Below are positions 32,584-41,179 of a DNA stretch of 64,000 nt, piece after piece. The notes beneath the pieces are model-generated. The model did no database searches. It was given only the letters and a program-made list of their open reading frames with translations, and was not told the origin of the DNA. The stretch comes from Actinomadura sp. WMMA1423 (GTDB lineage Bacteria; Actinomycetota; Actinomycetes; Streptosporangiales; Streptosporangiaceae), in the NCBI RefSeq assembly GCF_006547145.1, contig NZ_CP041244.1:1736001-1800000 (forward strand), in the 5' to 3' direction. A program made the position numbers and the translations under genes. Position 1 is the first letter of the stretch, and every line of letters begins with the position of its first letter.

Positions 32584-34218
32584 ATGGCAGGACAAATCGG
32601 GAGCGAAGGGGCGAAATTCGAGCGGATACCGAGACTCTTCTGGGGCGTCAACGACCGGCTCGGCTCCGCCGGGTTCCTCGAGAAGAACATCCGGAAGGCG
32701 TTCCCCAAGCACTGGTCGTTCCTGCTCGGCGAGATCGCCCTCTACGCGTTCGTCGTCCTCGTGCTCACCGGCGTCTACCTGACGCTGTTCTTCAAGCCGA
32801 GCGGCACCGAGATCGTCTACGACGGCTCCTACGCCCCGCTGAGGGGCGTCAGGGTGAGCGAGGCGTACGCGTCCACCCTCGACCTGTCGTTCGACGTGCG
32901 CGGCGGGCTGCTGATGCGCCAGATCCACCACTGGGCGGCCAACGTCTTCGTCGCGGCGATCTGCGTCCACCTCCTGCGGATCTTCTTCACCGGCGCGTTC
33001 CGCAAGCCGCGGGAGATCAACTGGGTGATCGGCACGACCCTGTTCGCGCTGGCGATGGCGGAGGGGTTCGCCGGCTACTCGCTCCCGGACGACCTGCTGT
33101 CGGGCACCGGCCTGCGGATCTTCCAGGGCATCGTGCTCTCGATCCCCGTCATCGGGACGTACGCGGCCCTCTGGGTCTTCGGGGGGCAGTTCCCCTCCGC
33201 CGAGGAGTTCATCCCGCGGCTGTTCACCGTGCACATCCTGATCGTCCCGGCGATCCTGCTCGCCCTGATCACCGCGCACCTGATGATCCTGTGGCACCAG
33301 ACGCACACCATCTTCCCCGGCAGGGGCCGGCGGGAGCGGGCGGTGACCGGGGAGCCGACCTTCCCCCACTTCGCCGTGCAGAGCACCGCCTACTTCCTCT
33401 ACACGTTCGGCGTCCTGGCCGCGATGGCGGCGTTCTTCCAGATCAACCCCGTCTGGCTGTACGGCCCCTACGACCCCGACCAGGTGTCGTTCGGCTCCCA
33501 GCCCGACTGGTACGTCGGGTTCCTCGAAGGCTCGCTGCGCATCATGCCGCCCCTGTCCACGACCCTCTTCGGGCACACCGTCTCGTGGAACGTGCTGGTC
33601 CCGGCAGTCATCCTGCCCGGCCTGTTCTTCACGCTCATCGGCCTCTACCCGTTCGTCGAGCGCTGGGCCACGGGGGACGAGCGCCTGCACCACCTGCTGG
33701 ACCGGCCGCGCAACGCCGCGACCAGGACCGCGATCGGCGCCGCCGCCGTCGCCTGGTACGGCGGCCTTCTGGCGGCGGGCGGCAACGACATCATCTCCGC
33801 GACCTTCAAGATCCCGCTGTTCTGGACGACCTGGTTCTTCCGCGCCGGGTTCTTCGTGTTCCCGATCGCGGCCTTCGCCGTCACCCGGCGGGTCTGCCTG
33901 AGCCTTCAGCGCCGCGACCTGCGCACGCGTGAGGAGGGCGTGGAGAGCGGCCTCATCTCGCTGACGCCGGACGGCGGTTTCCGGGAGCGGCACGAGCAGC
34001 CGTCCGAGGACGCCGAGGCGGTGATGGAGGCCCGGCGGCCCGGCGAACTGGTCGCGCCCTACCCGCACCACGTGATCCCGCTGCCGACGCCGGACCGCGC
34101 CCGCACGCAGGTCCGGACCCGCGTCAACCGCTTCTACATGAACTACCAGGCCGAGTCGCACGGCGGCGGACAGGGCGACCTGAGCGAGGGCCCCGCGGGG
34201 GACGGCCGCGGCGACTGA
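32584..34218 (+). CDS. Cytochrome b subunit of bc-type complex (QcrB-like), stand-alone
   Basis: 544 residues, the length of actinobacterial QcrB. Heme ligand pairs are H115/H129 (QIHHWAANVFVAAICVHLLRIFFTGAFRKPRE) and H217/H232 (FTVHILIVPAILLALITAHLM); the quinol-site motif is PDWY in SQPDWYVGF where PEWY is canonical. QcrB oxidises menaquinol within the bc1-aa3 supercomplex. The qcrC and qcrA genes, normally just upstream, are absent, so this is probably a second copy outside the main operon. ATG 32584. It converges with a ctaD gene, also apparently a second copy. Confidence 0.9.
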   Translation: MAGQIGSEGAKFERIPRLFWGVNDRLGSAGFLEKNIRKAFPKHWSFLLGEIALYAFVVLVLTGVYLTLFFKPSGTEIVYDGSYAPLRGVRVSEAYASTLDLSFDVRGGLLMRQIHHWAANVFVAAICVHLLRIFFTGAFRKPREINWVIGTTLFALAMAEGFAGYSLPDDLLSGTGLRIFQGIVLSIPVIGTYAALWVFGGQFPSAEEFIPRLFTVHILIVPAILLALITAHLMILWHQTHTIFPGRGRRERAVTGEPTFPHFAVQSTAYFLYTFGVLAAMAAFFQINPVWLYGPYDPDQVSFGSQPDWYVGFLEGSLRIMPPLSTTLFGHTVSWNVLVPAVILPGLFFTLIGLYPFVERWATGDERLHHLLDRPRNAATRTAIGAAAVAWYGGLLAAGGNDIISATFKIPLFWTTWFFRAGFFVFPIAAFAVTRRVCLSLQRRDLRTREEGVESGLISLTPDGGFRERHEQPSEDAEAVMEARRPGELVAPYPHHVIPLPTPDRARTQVRTRVNRFYMNYQAESHGGGQGDLSEGPAGDGRGD

Positions 34219-34244
34219 CCGGCCGCCCTCAGTTGAAGGCCCAG

Positions 34245-35933
34245 TCAGCCGGACGACCCCGGCGGGGGCAGCGCCGGCTCGGCCTCCTGCGGCGGCTCCC
34301 TCGGCGGGTAGTGCAGATCGAACGCGGGGCGCGAGGACCGGATGCGCGGCATCGAGGTGAAGTTGTGGCGCGGCGGCGGGCAGGAGGTCGCCCACTCCAG
34401 CGAGCCGCCCGCGCCCCAGGGGTCGTCGGTCTCGACGCGCTCGGCGTGCCGCCAGGACCACACCACGTTCCACAGGAACGCGAACGTCGAGGCCCCGAGA
34501 ACGAACGAGCCGATCGAGGAGACCATGTTCAGGGTCGCGAACTGGTCGGGGTAGTCGGCGTAGCGGCGCGGCATGCCCTCGGCGCCCAGCCAGTGCTGGA
34601 CGAGGAACGTGGTGTGGAAGCCGGCGAACAGCGTCCAGAAGTGGATCTTCCCCCATGTCTCGTTCAGCATCCGGCCGGTCATCTTCGGCCACCAGAAGTA
34701 GAACCCGCCGAACATCGCGAAGACCACCGTGCCGAACAGGACGTAGTGCAGGTGGGCGACGACGAAGAAGGAGTCGGTGAGGTGGAAGTCCATGGGGGGC
34801 GAGGCCAGGATGACCCCGGTCAGCCCGCCGAACAGGAACGTCACCAGGAACCCGAGCGCGAACAGCATCGGGGTCTCGAAGGTCAGCTGCCCCTTCCAGA
34901 GCGTCCCCACCCAGTTGAAGAACTTCAGGCCGGTCGGGACCGCGATCATGAACGAGGTGATGGAGAAGAACGGCAGCAGCACGCCGCCGGTGGCGAACAT
35001 GTGGTGCGCCCAGACCGTCATCGACAGCCCGGTGATCGCGATGGTGGCGCCGACCATGCCGAGGTAGCCGAACAGCGGCTTGCGGCTGAAGACCGGGATG
35101 ATCTCGGTGACGATCCCGAAGAACGGCAGCGCCGCGATGTAGACCTCGGGATGGCCGAAGAACCAGAACAGGTGCTGCCAGAGGAGCGCGCCGCCGTTGG
35201 AGGGGTCGTAGATGTGGGCGCCGAGCCTGCGGTCGGCCTCCAGCGCGAACAGGGCCGCGGTCAGCACCGGGAACGCGATGAGGACCATCAGGCTGGTCAG
35301 CAGCACGTTCCACGTGAAGATCGGCATCCGGAACATCACCATGCCCGGGGCGCGCATCGCGATGATCGTGGTGATCATGTTCACCGAGGTCAGGATCGTC
35401 CCGAGACCCGACACGATCAGGCCCATGGCCCACATGTCGCCGCCCTGGCCCGGCGAGTAGGTCTCGGTGGACAGGGGGGTGTAGGCGAACCAGCCGAACC
35501 CGGGGGCGCCGCCCGGCATGACGAACGAGGCCAGCACCATGAGCGCGCCGAACAGGAACAGGTAGTAGGTGAGCGCGTTCATCCGCGGGAAGGCCACGTC
35601 GGGCGCGCCGATCTGGAGCGGGACGAGCACGTTGGCGAAGCCCGCGAACAGGGGCGTGGCGAACAGCAGCATCATGATCGTGCCGTGGATGGTGAACATC
35701 TCGTTGTAGGTGTGGTTGCTCACCACCTGCTTGCCCGGCTCCAGCAGCTCGGTCCGCATCACCATGGCCATCAGCCCGGCGGCCAGGAACATCGCGAACG
35801 ACGTCCCGAGGTAGAGGTAGCCGACCATCTTGTGGTCGGTCGTGGCCAGGACGTGGCCGACCCTGGTCCCCTTGCGGTGCCTCGCGAGCGCGTCGCCGAC
35901 GCTCGTGTCCGGGCGTCCCTGCACGGTCGTCAT
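34245..35933 (-). CDS. ctaD: Cytochrome c oxidase subunit I (aa3-type), CtaD
   Basis: 562 residues. All catalytic signatures are present: heme a ligand in [15 protein letters not shown], the CuB/Tyr cross-link motif [13 protein letters not shown], CuB histidines in [10 protein letters not shown], and the heme a/a3 pair [14 protein letters not shown]. It reduces O2 and pumps protons in the inner membrane. Actinobacteria often keep ctaD apart from ctaC/E-qcrCAB, so it could be the only copy or a duplicate. ATG 35933 follows GGAGG 5 bases upstream. The proline-rich C-terminal tail ([15 protein letters not shown]) varies between species. Convergent with the cytochrome b gene 26 bases away. Confidence 0.95.
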   Translation of the reverse strand: MTTVQGRPDTSVGDALARHRKGTRVGHVLATTDHKMVGYLYLGTSFAMFLAAGLMAMVMRTELLEPGKQVVSNHTYNEMFTIHGTIMMLLFATPLFAGFANVLVPLQIGAPDVAFPRMNALTYYLFLFGALMVLASFVMPGGAPGFGWFAYTPLSTETYSPGQGGDMWAMGLIVSGLGTILTSVNMITTIIAMRAPGMVMFRMPIFTWNVLLTSLMVLIAFPVLTAALFALEADRRLGAHIYDPSNGGALLWQHLFWFFGHPEVYIAALPFFGIVTEIIPVFSRKPLFGYLGMVGATIAITGLSMTVWAHHMFATGGVLLPFFSITSFMIAVPTGLKFFNWVGTLWKGQLTFETPMLFALGFLVTFLFGGLTGVILASPPMDFHLTDSFFVVAHLHYVLFGTVVFAMFGGFYFWWPKMTGRMLNETWGKIHFWTLFAGFHTTFLVQHWLGAEGMPRRYADYPDQFATLNMVSSIGSFVLGASTFAFLWNVVWSWRHAERVETDDPWGAGGSLEWATSCPPPRHNFTSMPRIRSSRPAFDLHYPPREPPQEAEPALPPPGSSG

Positions 35934-36167
35934 CCCGGCCTCCCCTCCCTCGTCCGACCCCATCCGGCAACTAGCCGCGCAGGCCTGTTTCAAACGCGCG
36001 GCGGGGGCGGGCGCGACCGGCCCTCGACGCTCCCCCACCAGGCCGGACGCCCTGTCCGGCGCCTCCCCGGCGCGGGCCGGGCGGCGCCGCTCTCGAACCG
36101 CGCGAGGGATTAAGCCCGGAACTTGGGGAAGTGCGCTGAGAAAGCACGTGCGAAGGAGCTCCCCCCG

Positions 36168-36812
36168 ATGCGAAAGGACCGGCTGCCCCCGCGGGCCCGC
36201 GAGCCCGCGGAGACCGCTCGGGCGCAGGACGCCGACGTGCAGGCGGGTGTCGCGGCCGCACGGGACGAGGCGGCCCGCGCGCTCGACCGGCTGGACAGGG
36301 CGCGCAGGACGGCGGCGCGGGCGCGCCACGAGACCGGCGCCGGCGCCGGCGCGCCGCCGCCCGCGGAGGAGCAGCGGCTCGCGGAGGCCGCGCGCACCCT
36401 GGCGGAGGCCGCGAGGGAACTCGCCCGGCTCGTCCGCGAGTACGGCCGCCGGCCCGCCGCCGCGGAACTCGTCCCCGCCCCGGCGCGGTCGAGGCCCCCC
36501 GCCGCCGAGGAGCCGCTCGTGACGCTCGACCTGGCCCACCGCCTCGGGCCGGGCTGGCGGCTCTACCAGTTCACCACCGCCGACCGGGACGCCCACCGCT
36601 GGCATCTGCGCCACGACGGGCACGAGGCCGGGACCGTGACGCACGTCCTGAACCTGCGCGGCCGCCGGACGGGCTGGGAGGCCCACGACGCGCGCGGGTT
36701 CCGGCTGCGTCCCGAGCCCGGCCCGGAGGCGTACCGGCCCGGGGCGTCCCACCTGTGGGCGACGAGGAGGGCGGCGGTGCGCGCCGTCGCACGGGCCCAC
36801 CGCTGCCCCTGA
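36168..36812 (+). CDS. Hypothetical protein with coiled coil
   Basis: 214 residues, no family recognised. Residues about 10-100 are Ala/Arg/Glu-rich and should form a coiled coil; residues 125-214 ([57 protein letters not shown]) look like a compact alpha/beta domain that ends with an Arg-rich helix. ATG 36168 has AAGGAG 8-9 bases upstream. Soluble, probably cytoplasmic. Confidence 0.65.
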   Translation: MRKDRLPPRAREPAETARAQDADVQAGVAAARDEAARALDRLDRARRTAARARHETGAGAGAPPPAEEQRLAEAARTLAEAARELARLVREYGRRPAAAELVPAPARSRPPAAEEPLVTLDLAHRLGPGWRLYQFTTADRDAHRWHLRHDGHEAGTVTHVLNLRGRRTGWEAHDARGFRLRPEPGPEAYRPGASHLWATRRAAVRAVARAHRCP

Positions 36813-36859
36813 GAGCCGGGCACGGGACGTTTCGCCCTGGTCGCACGGGTACGGCCGCC

Positions 36860-36878
36860 TGGGACGGAGTCCGTCCCA
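36860..36878. promoter_or_regulatory. Perfect 19-bp palindrome before the Zn-alcohol dehydrogenase gene
   Basis: TGGGACGGA-G-TCCGTCCCA, 9-1-9 with no mismatch, ending 13 bp before the ATG at 36892 and just before GGAGGAG. As an operator or an mRNA hairpin it would cover the 5' untranslated region. Confidence 0.6.
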
Positions 36879-36891
36879 CCGGAGGAGCACG

Positions 36892-38079
36892 ATGAAGGCT
36901 GTCACCTGGCACGGCAAGCGCGACGTCCGCGTGGACGAGGTCCCCGACCCGCAGATCAAGGAGCCGAACGACGCGGTGATCCGCGTCACCTCGACCGGCA
37001 TCTGCGGGTCGGACCTGCACCTGTACGAGGTGCTCGGGCCGTTCATGAGCGAGGGCGACGTCCTCGGCCACGAGCCGATGGGCGTCGTCGAGGAGACCGG
37101 GCCGGACGTCACGCACGTCAAGCCCGGTGACCGTGTGGTCATCCCGTTCAACATCTCGTGCGGGCACTGCCACATGTGCGGTCTCGGGCTGTTCGCCCAG
37201 TGCGAGACGACGCAGGTCCGCGAGCAGGGCACGGGCGCGGCGCTGTTCGGCTACACCCGGCTGTACGGGCAGGTGCCGGGCGGGCAGGCCGAGTACCTGC
37301 GGGTGCCGCAGGCCCAGTTCGGGCCGATCAAGGTCCCGAACGGCCCGCCGGACGAGCGGTTCGTCTACCTCTCCGACGTCCTGCCCACCTCCTGGCAGGC
37401 CGTCGCCTTCGCCGAGATCCCCGAGGGCGGGTCGGTGACCGTGCTCGGACTCGGGCCGATCGGGCAGATGTCGGCCCGCGTCGCCCGCCACCTCGGCCAC
37501 CGGGTGATCGCCGTCGACTTCGTGCCGGAGCGGCTGGAGATGGCGCGCCGGCACGGCATCGAGGTGATCGACGCGTCGGACGCGGACGACGTGCCGGAGG
37601 CGGTCCGCGAGCTCACCGGGGGCCGCGGCACCGACTCGGTGATCGACGCGGTCGGGATGGAGGCGCACGGCTCCCCCGGCGCCAAGCTCGCGCAGACCCT
37701 CACCGGCTTCCTGCCGGGCAACTCCGCCGCGCCCCTGATGTCGCGCTTCGGGGTGGACCGGCTCGCCGCGCTCATGACCGCCGTCGAAGCCGTGCGGCGA
37801 GGCGGGACGATCTCCCTCAGCGGCGTGTACGGGGGCATGACGGACCCGCTGCCGATGATGCAGATGTTCGACAAGGGAATCACCCTCCGGATGGGCCAGG
37901 CGCACGTCAAGCGCTGGATCGACGAGGTGATGCCGCTCGCCGCCGACGAGGCCGACCCGCTCGGCGTGATGGACCTCGCGACGCACCGCTGGCCGCTGGA
38001 GAAGGCGCCGGAGGCGTACGAGATGTTCCAGAAGAAGCGGGACGGCGCCATCAAGGTGCTGCTCCAGCCCGGCACGTGA
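36892..38079 (+). CDS. Zinc-dependent alcohol/formaldehyde dehydrogenase family protein
   Basis: 395 residues of the medium-chain dehydrogenase family. Catalytic zinc ligands C38 ([10 protein letters not shown]), H60 and E61 ([10 protein letters not shown]); structural zinc C90-x2-C93-x2-C96-x7-C104 ([15 protein letters not shown]); NAD site [19 protein letters not shown] with D at the end of beta2 (VDFVPERL). The long form with insertion [13 protein letters not shown] matches the glutathione-independent formaldehyde dehydrogenase-like branch. The substrate is unproven. Single gene behind a palindromic leader. Confidence 0.9.
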   Translation: MKAVTWHGKRDVRVDEVPDPQIKEPNDAVIRVTSTGICGSDLHLYEVLGPFMSEGDVLGHEPMGVVEETGPDVTHVKPGDRVVIPFNISCGHCHMCGLGLFAQCETTQVREQGTGAALFGYTRLYGQVPGGQAEYLRVPQAQFGPIKVPNGPPDERFVYLSDVLPTSWQAVAFAEIPEGGSVTVLGLGPIGQMSARVARHLGHRVIAVDFVPERLEMARRHGIEVIDASDADDVPEAVRELTGGRGTDSVIDAVGMEAHGSPGAKLAQTLTGFLPGNSAAPLMSRFGVDRLAALMTAVEAVRRGGTISLSGVYGGMTDPLPMMQMFDKGITLRMGQAHVKRWIDEVMPLAADEADPLGVMDLATHRWPLEKAPEAYEMFQKKRDGAIKVLLQPGT

Positions 38080-38155
38080 CACCGCCCGCGCGGTGATCGC
38101 GCTGACGATAGGGGCGGGCGGGCCGCTCCCGGCGGCCCGAGGGGCGTGCGCCCCC

Positions 38156-39361
38156 TCAGGCGCTCAGCGGCGGCGGCAGGGACGCGTCCTCGGCGCGGCG
38201 GCCCTCGCGCTCCAGGCGTGCCAGCCGCGCCGAGGTGAGGGCGGCGCGGAAGAGCTGGATGCCGCGCGCGGAGCTGGGGTCGACGCCCGAGAGGTCCCGG
38301 ATGCGGTCCAGCCGGTAGTGCAGGGTGCGGCGGTGGATCCACAGCTCCCGCGCCGCGCGCTCGCGGTCGAGGTTGCAGGCGAGCAGCACCTCCAGCGTCC
38401 GCCGCAGGTCGGTGCCGGCGTCGAGCGGGGACAGCACGGCGGCCAGCCGGCCGCGGATGGCGGGCTGCCCGAGGATCGCCAGCTCGACCAGCAGTTCGTC
38501 GGCCCGGTAGGGGCGGTCCTCGGAGTCGGGGATGGCCTTGGCGATCGTCAGGACGCGGGACGCCTCCTCCAGCGCGGCCGGGATGCCGGCGATGCCGCGC
38601 CCGCAGGACTCGGCGGCGTGCACCGGGCCGCGCGAGCGGGCGGCGACGCCCACGGCGAACTCGGCGGCCAGGTTCTCCGCGCGCAGCGGGTCGGCGGCGG
38701 GGAACAGCACCACGAGCCCCGCCGGTCCGCCCGAGTGGAGGACGCCCTCCCACGACTCCAGGCGCTCGCTCTCCCGCTCCCAGTCCTCCTGCGTGAGCGC
38801 GGGCGCCTCGCAGCGCAGGACGAGGTAGGCGGAGGCGAGGCGGACGCCGGCCGCGTCCGCGATGACCCCGGCGGGAGCCCCGTCGATCAGGGTCTCGGCG
38901 AGGAGCCGGCGCAGCGGCCGCGACCTCGCCCCCTCGCGGGGCGCCTCCGCGTAGCCCTCGATGCAGGCCTCCCGCGCGCCGGCGGCGAGCCGGGCCGCGT
39001 GCCCGGTCAGCTCGGCCATCTCCGCGAAGCAGCCGGGCGGCGCGACCGTCCAGCAGCTCCGCGCCGCGGCCGAGAGCGCGAGGTCCCAGGCCTCCGACAG
39101 CACCGGCAGCGGGACCGCCTGCCGTGCGGCGAGGACGCCGAGATCGCGGAAGCGCCCCCGGTCGTCCTCGGGGAGGGGGGACCGGCGCAGGACGAGGCCG
39201 AGCAGCCGGGCGCAGGTCTCCCGGCGCCCGCCGAACATCGGGCTCGCCGCACGCCTGATCGGCTGGTACGCGGGGTGGCCGTGCAGGGCCTCCCGGATCG
39301 CCGCGGCGAGCCGCGGGCAGTGCGCGGTGAGGACTTCCGGGAGTCCGCCGGAGACGGTCAT
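38156..39361 (-). CDS. PucR-family transcriptional regulator
   Basis: 401 residues. An N-terminal helical domain (to about 170), a GGDEF-like sensory middle (YLVLRCEAPALTQEDWERES...GLVVLFPAADP) and the C-terminal PucR helix-turn-helix TLEVLLACNLDRERAARELWIHRRTLHYRLDRIRDLSGVD. PucR-type proteins control purine, polyamine and differentiation genes. It begins 13 bases after the stop of the polyprenyl-synthetase-like gene and is probably in its operon. Confidence 0.9.
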   Translation of the reverse strand: MTVSGGLPEVLTAHCPRLAAAIREALHGHPAYQPIRRAASPMFGGRRETCARLLGLVLRRSPLPEDDRGRFRDLGVLAARQAVPLPVLSEAWDLALSAAARSCWTVAPPGCFAEMAELTGHAARLAAGAREACIEGYAEAPREGARSRPLRRLLAETLIDGAPAGVIADAAGVRLASAYLVLRCEAPALTQEDWERESERLESWEGVLHSGGPAGLVVLFPAADPLRAENLAAEFAVGVAARSRGPVHAAESCGRGIAGIPAALEEASRVLTIAKAIPDSEDRPYRADELLVELAILGQPAIRGRLAAVLSPLDAGTDLRRTLEVLLACNLDRERAARELWIHRRTLHYRLDRIRDLSGVDPSSARGIQLFRAALTSARLARLEREGRRAEDASLPPPLSA

Positions 39362-39374
39362 CGACGGTCCTCCC

Positions 39375-40412
39375 CTAGGCCACGGCCAGCCGGTGCCCGG
39401 GCGGGCGGCCGACGGTCCCGTCGACCAGCCGGCGCAGTTCCCGCAGGTGGCCCGGGTCGCCGCCGAGCATGTCGAGCAGGCCGTGGGCCCGGTCGGCCAG
39501 CGGCGCGACGGAGGCGGCGTAGGACTCGGCGACCTCCTCGTCGAGCATCCACGACGCCAGTTCGGCGCGCGCGGACGCCGAGTGGCGGGCGGAGGCGTGC
39601 AGGGCGAGCGCCTCGCGGCGCCGCGCGGGGGGCAGCTCGGCCAGCAGGTGGACGAGCGGGTACGTGGCGGTGCCGCCGGCGAGGTCCTCGTGCCGCCCGG
39701 CGGCGAGGTCGCGCTGGTCGTCGGCGAGCCGGCGCAGCACGCCGAGGGCGCGCCCGTACGCCCGCCAGCCCGCGGTCCGGCGGTCGCCGGCCCCGGCGAG
39801 CCGGGCCGCCGACGCCGCGGCCATCGCGTAGGGCGCGCCCGTCCCGCCCTCGTAGCCGCGCAGCACCGACGCGCGGGTCGCGTTCGACGGCCGCCCGGCG
39901 AGGCCGCGGAGCCGGCCGTCCACGGCGTCCACCCAGGCGCGCGAGAGCTCGTCCGCGAGCGCGGCGCGGACGGCGGGGCCGACGGGCAGGCCGGCGATGA
40001 GCCTGCCGGGCAGCTGGCCTCCGACGGCCACCGCGGTGAGCACCTTCCCGCCCGCGGCGGGGGCCGGCGCTCCGGAGGGGTCGGCGAGGCCGTCGAGGTA
40101 GCGGGCCGACGCCCACCAGAGCAGGTGGAGCACGGCGGCGGGCATGGCGGGGCCCGGCTCGCCGGTCTCCGCCCCGTGCACCAGCAGCGGCAGCGCGACC
40201 ACGCCCCTCACCGCGGGCCGCGAACCCTCGGCCCGGACGAGGTCGAAGAACTCCACGAGGAACTCCGACATGGCGCCGCCGACCATCTCGCGGCCCTCGT
40301 CCACCCCCATCGCCATGCCCTCGGCGAGCAGCTCGCACAGCCGCGCCATCTCCGCCTCGGCCTCGGCGATCGCCCGTTCCTGGGCGGCCCTGCCGAACGC
40401 TCCTTCGTCCAC
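39375..40412 (-). CDS. Polyprenyl-synthetase-like protein with an altered first Asp motif
   Basis: 345 residues. The all-helical layout of an isoprenyl diphosphate synthase is recognisable, but the first aspartate-rich motif DDxxD reads LDGLAD (106-111, after AVLHLLWWASARY), while the second is intact: D231-D-Q-R-D235, followed by the RHEDLAGGTATYPLVHLL region equivalent to the usual Gly-Lys-x-T-L-P loop. Loss of the first motif argues against chain elongation; some relatives, such as ComQ, transfer a prenyl group to a peptide. GTG 40412 has GAGGAG 7 bases upstream. A leader-sized ORF precedes it and PucR follows. Confidence 0.72.
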   Translation of the reverse strand: MDEGAFGRAAQERAIAEAEAEMARLCELLAEGMAMGVDEGREMVGGAMSEFLVEFFDLVRAEGSRPAVRGVVALPLLVHGAETGEPGPAMPAAVLHLLWWASARYLDGLADPSGAPAPAAGGKVLTAVAVGGQLPGRLIAGLPVGPAVRAALADELSRAWVDAVDGRLRGLAGRPSNATRASVLRGYEGGTGAPYAMAAASAARLAGAGDRRTAGWRAYGRALGVLRRLADDQRDLAAGRHEDLAGGTATYPLVHLLAELPPARRREALALHASARHSASARAELASWMLDEEVAESYAASVAPLADRAHGLLDMLGGDPGHLRELRRLVDGTVGRPPGHRLAVA

Positions 40413-40471
40413 GTGCCAACTCCTCTGCTGCGGGGTGTCTCGGACCGTGCCGGCGCTCCGGCGGGGGCCCC

Positions 40472-40630
40472 TCAGTGCAGGGCGCGCCCGACCGGGATCC
40501 GGACCGTCCGGGCGGACGGCGGCATGCCCGGCGCGGGGTCGAGCGCGTGCTCGAAGGACAGATCGAGGGAGAGGGGGTCGGGCTCGTCTGCGGCGAGCCC
40601 ACGGAATCGATCGATGACGGACGCGGCCAC
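40472..40630 (-). CDS. Small protein encoded upstream of the polyprenyl-synthetase-like gene
   Basis: 52 residues from GTG 40630, chosen because GGAGG lies 8 bases upstream; ATG 40645 would add five residues (MEETR) but has no Shine-Dalgarno. Sequence: an acidic first two-thirds (SVIDRFRGLAADEPDPLSL and on) and a basic end, PPSARTVRIPVGRALH. It has no Cys or Trp, so a ComX-like prenylated Trp or a lipidated Cys is not possible in this reading. No known family. Gap to the next gene is 59 bases. Leader peptide, small subunit or chance ORF are all open. Confidence 0.5.
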   Translation of the reverse strand: MAASVIDRFRGLAADEPDPLSLDLSFEHALDPAPGMPPSARTVRIPVGRALH

Positions 40631-41179
40631 GCGCGTTTCCTCCATTTTTCTGGCCCCACGCTCGTCGGCCCGTGCCGAAAACGACACCGGACGCCCTTCT
40701 CGGGAAGGGCGGATAAGCCGACCGGACGGCCGTCATCTTGCTACAGAAATGCGGGATGCTGAACTGCACCCCCCGGCAGTCCGGGCCGCGCCGGGCTGCC
40801 CGCTCCGGCAACCGGCACCGGCCGGACACGCTCCGTTGAGGGCGCCTCCGGCCCGGAAAGCGCATGTCAGCGTCCGCTTGCAGGACGCGGCCCGGCCGCG
40901 GGCGGCACGGACCGCGCACGTCACCGCGCCCCCCGCGCGGACCGGAGCGGGATCTTCGCGGCCGACCGGCGGCGCGAATTCCCGGCACATTCGCACAAGA
41001 TATATTTTCAGATTAGAATTCAATTGAGCCGATCGGCGCGACGCTGTGACCTTGCCCACAATTAATTGGCAGAATGCGGCCAGCGCGCGGCGGGGCCCGG
41101 CGCGGCGGCTCGCGGGCCGCGCCGGGCCCCGGCCCCCGATCCGTGCCGCCCGCGAGCGCGAGGCGGCACGGCAGGCGGG
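40631..41179. other. Long intergenic region with hairpin and AT-rich island
   Basis: About 550 bases without a gene. A perfect 8-bp stem with TCGG loop lies at 40692-40711 in the leader of the small ORF. From about 40990 to 41075 the sequence is strikingly AT-rich (AAGATATATTTTCAGATTAG, GAATTCAATTG, and the palindrome CAATTAATTG at 41059-41068) in an otherwise very GC-rich genome. It is a natural Lsr2 target, and could hold the promoter of the operon or the katE 3' end. Confidence 0.55.

Noticed and set aside
38156-40645. Straight ComQ-ComX type pheromone locus
   Set aside because: The small ORF has no Trp or Cys to prenylate, and no ComP/ComA-type two-component pair follows; kept only as an open hypothesis.
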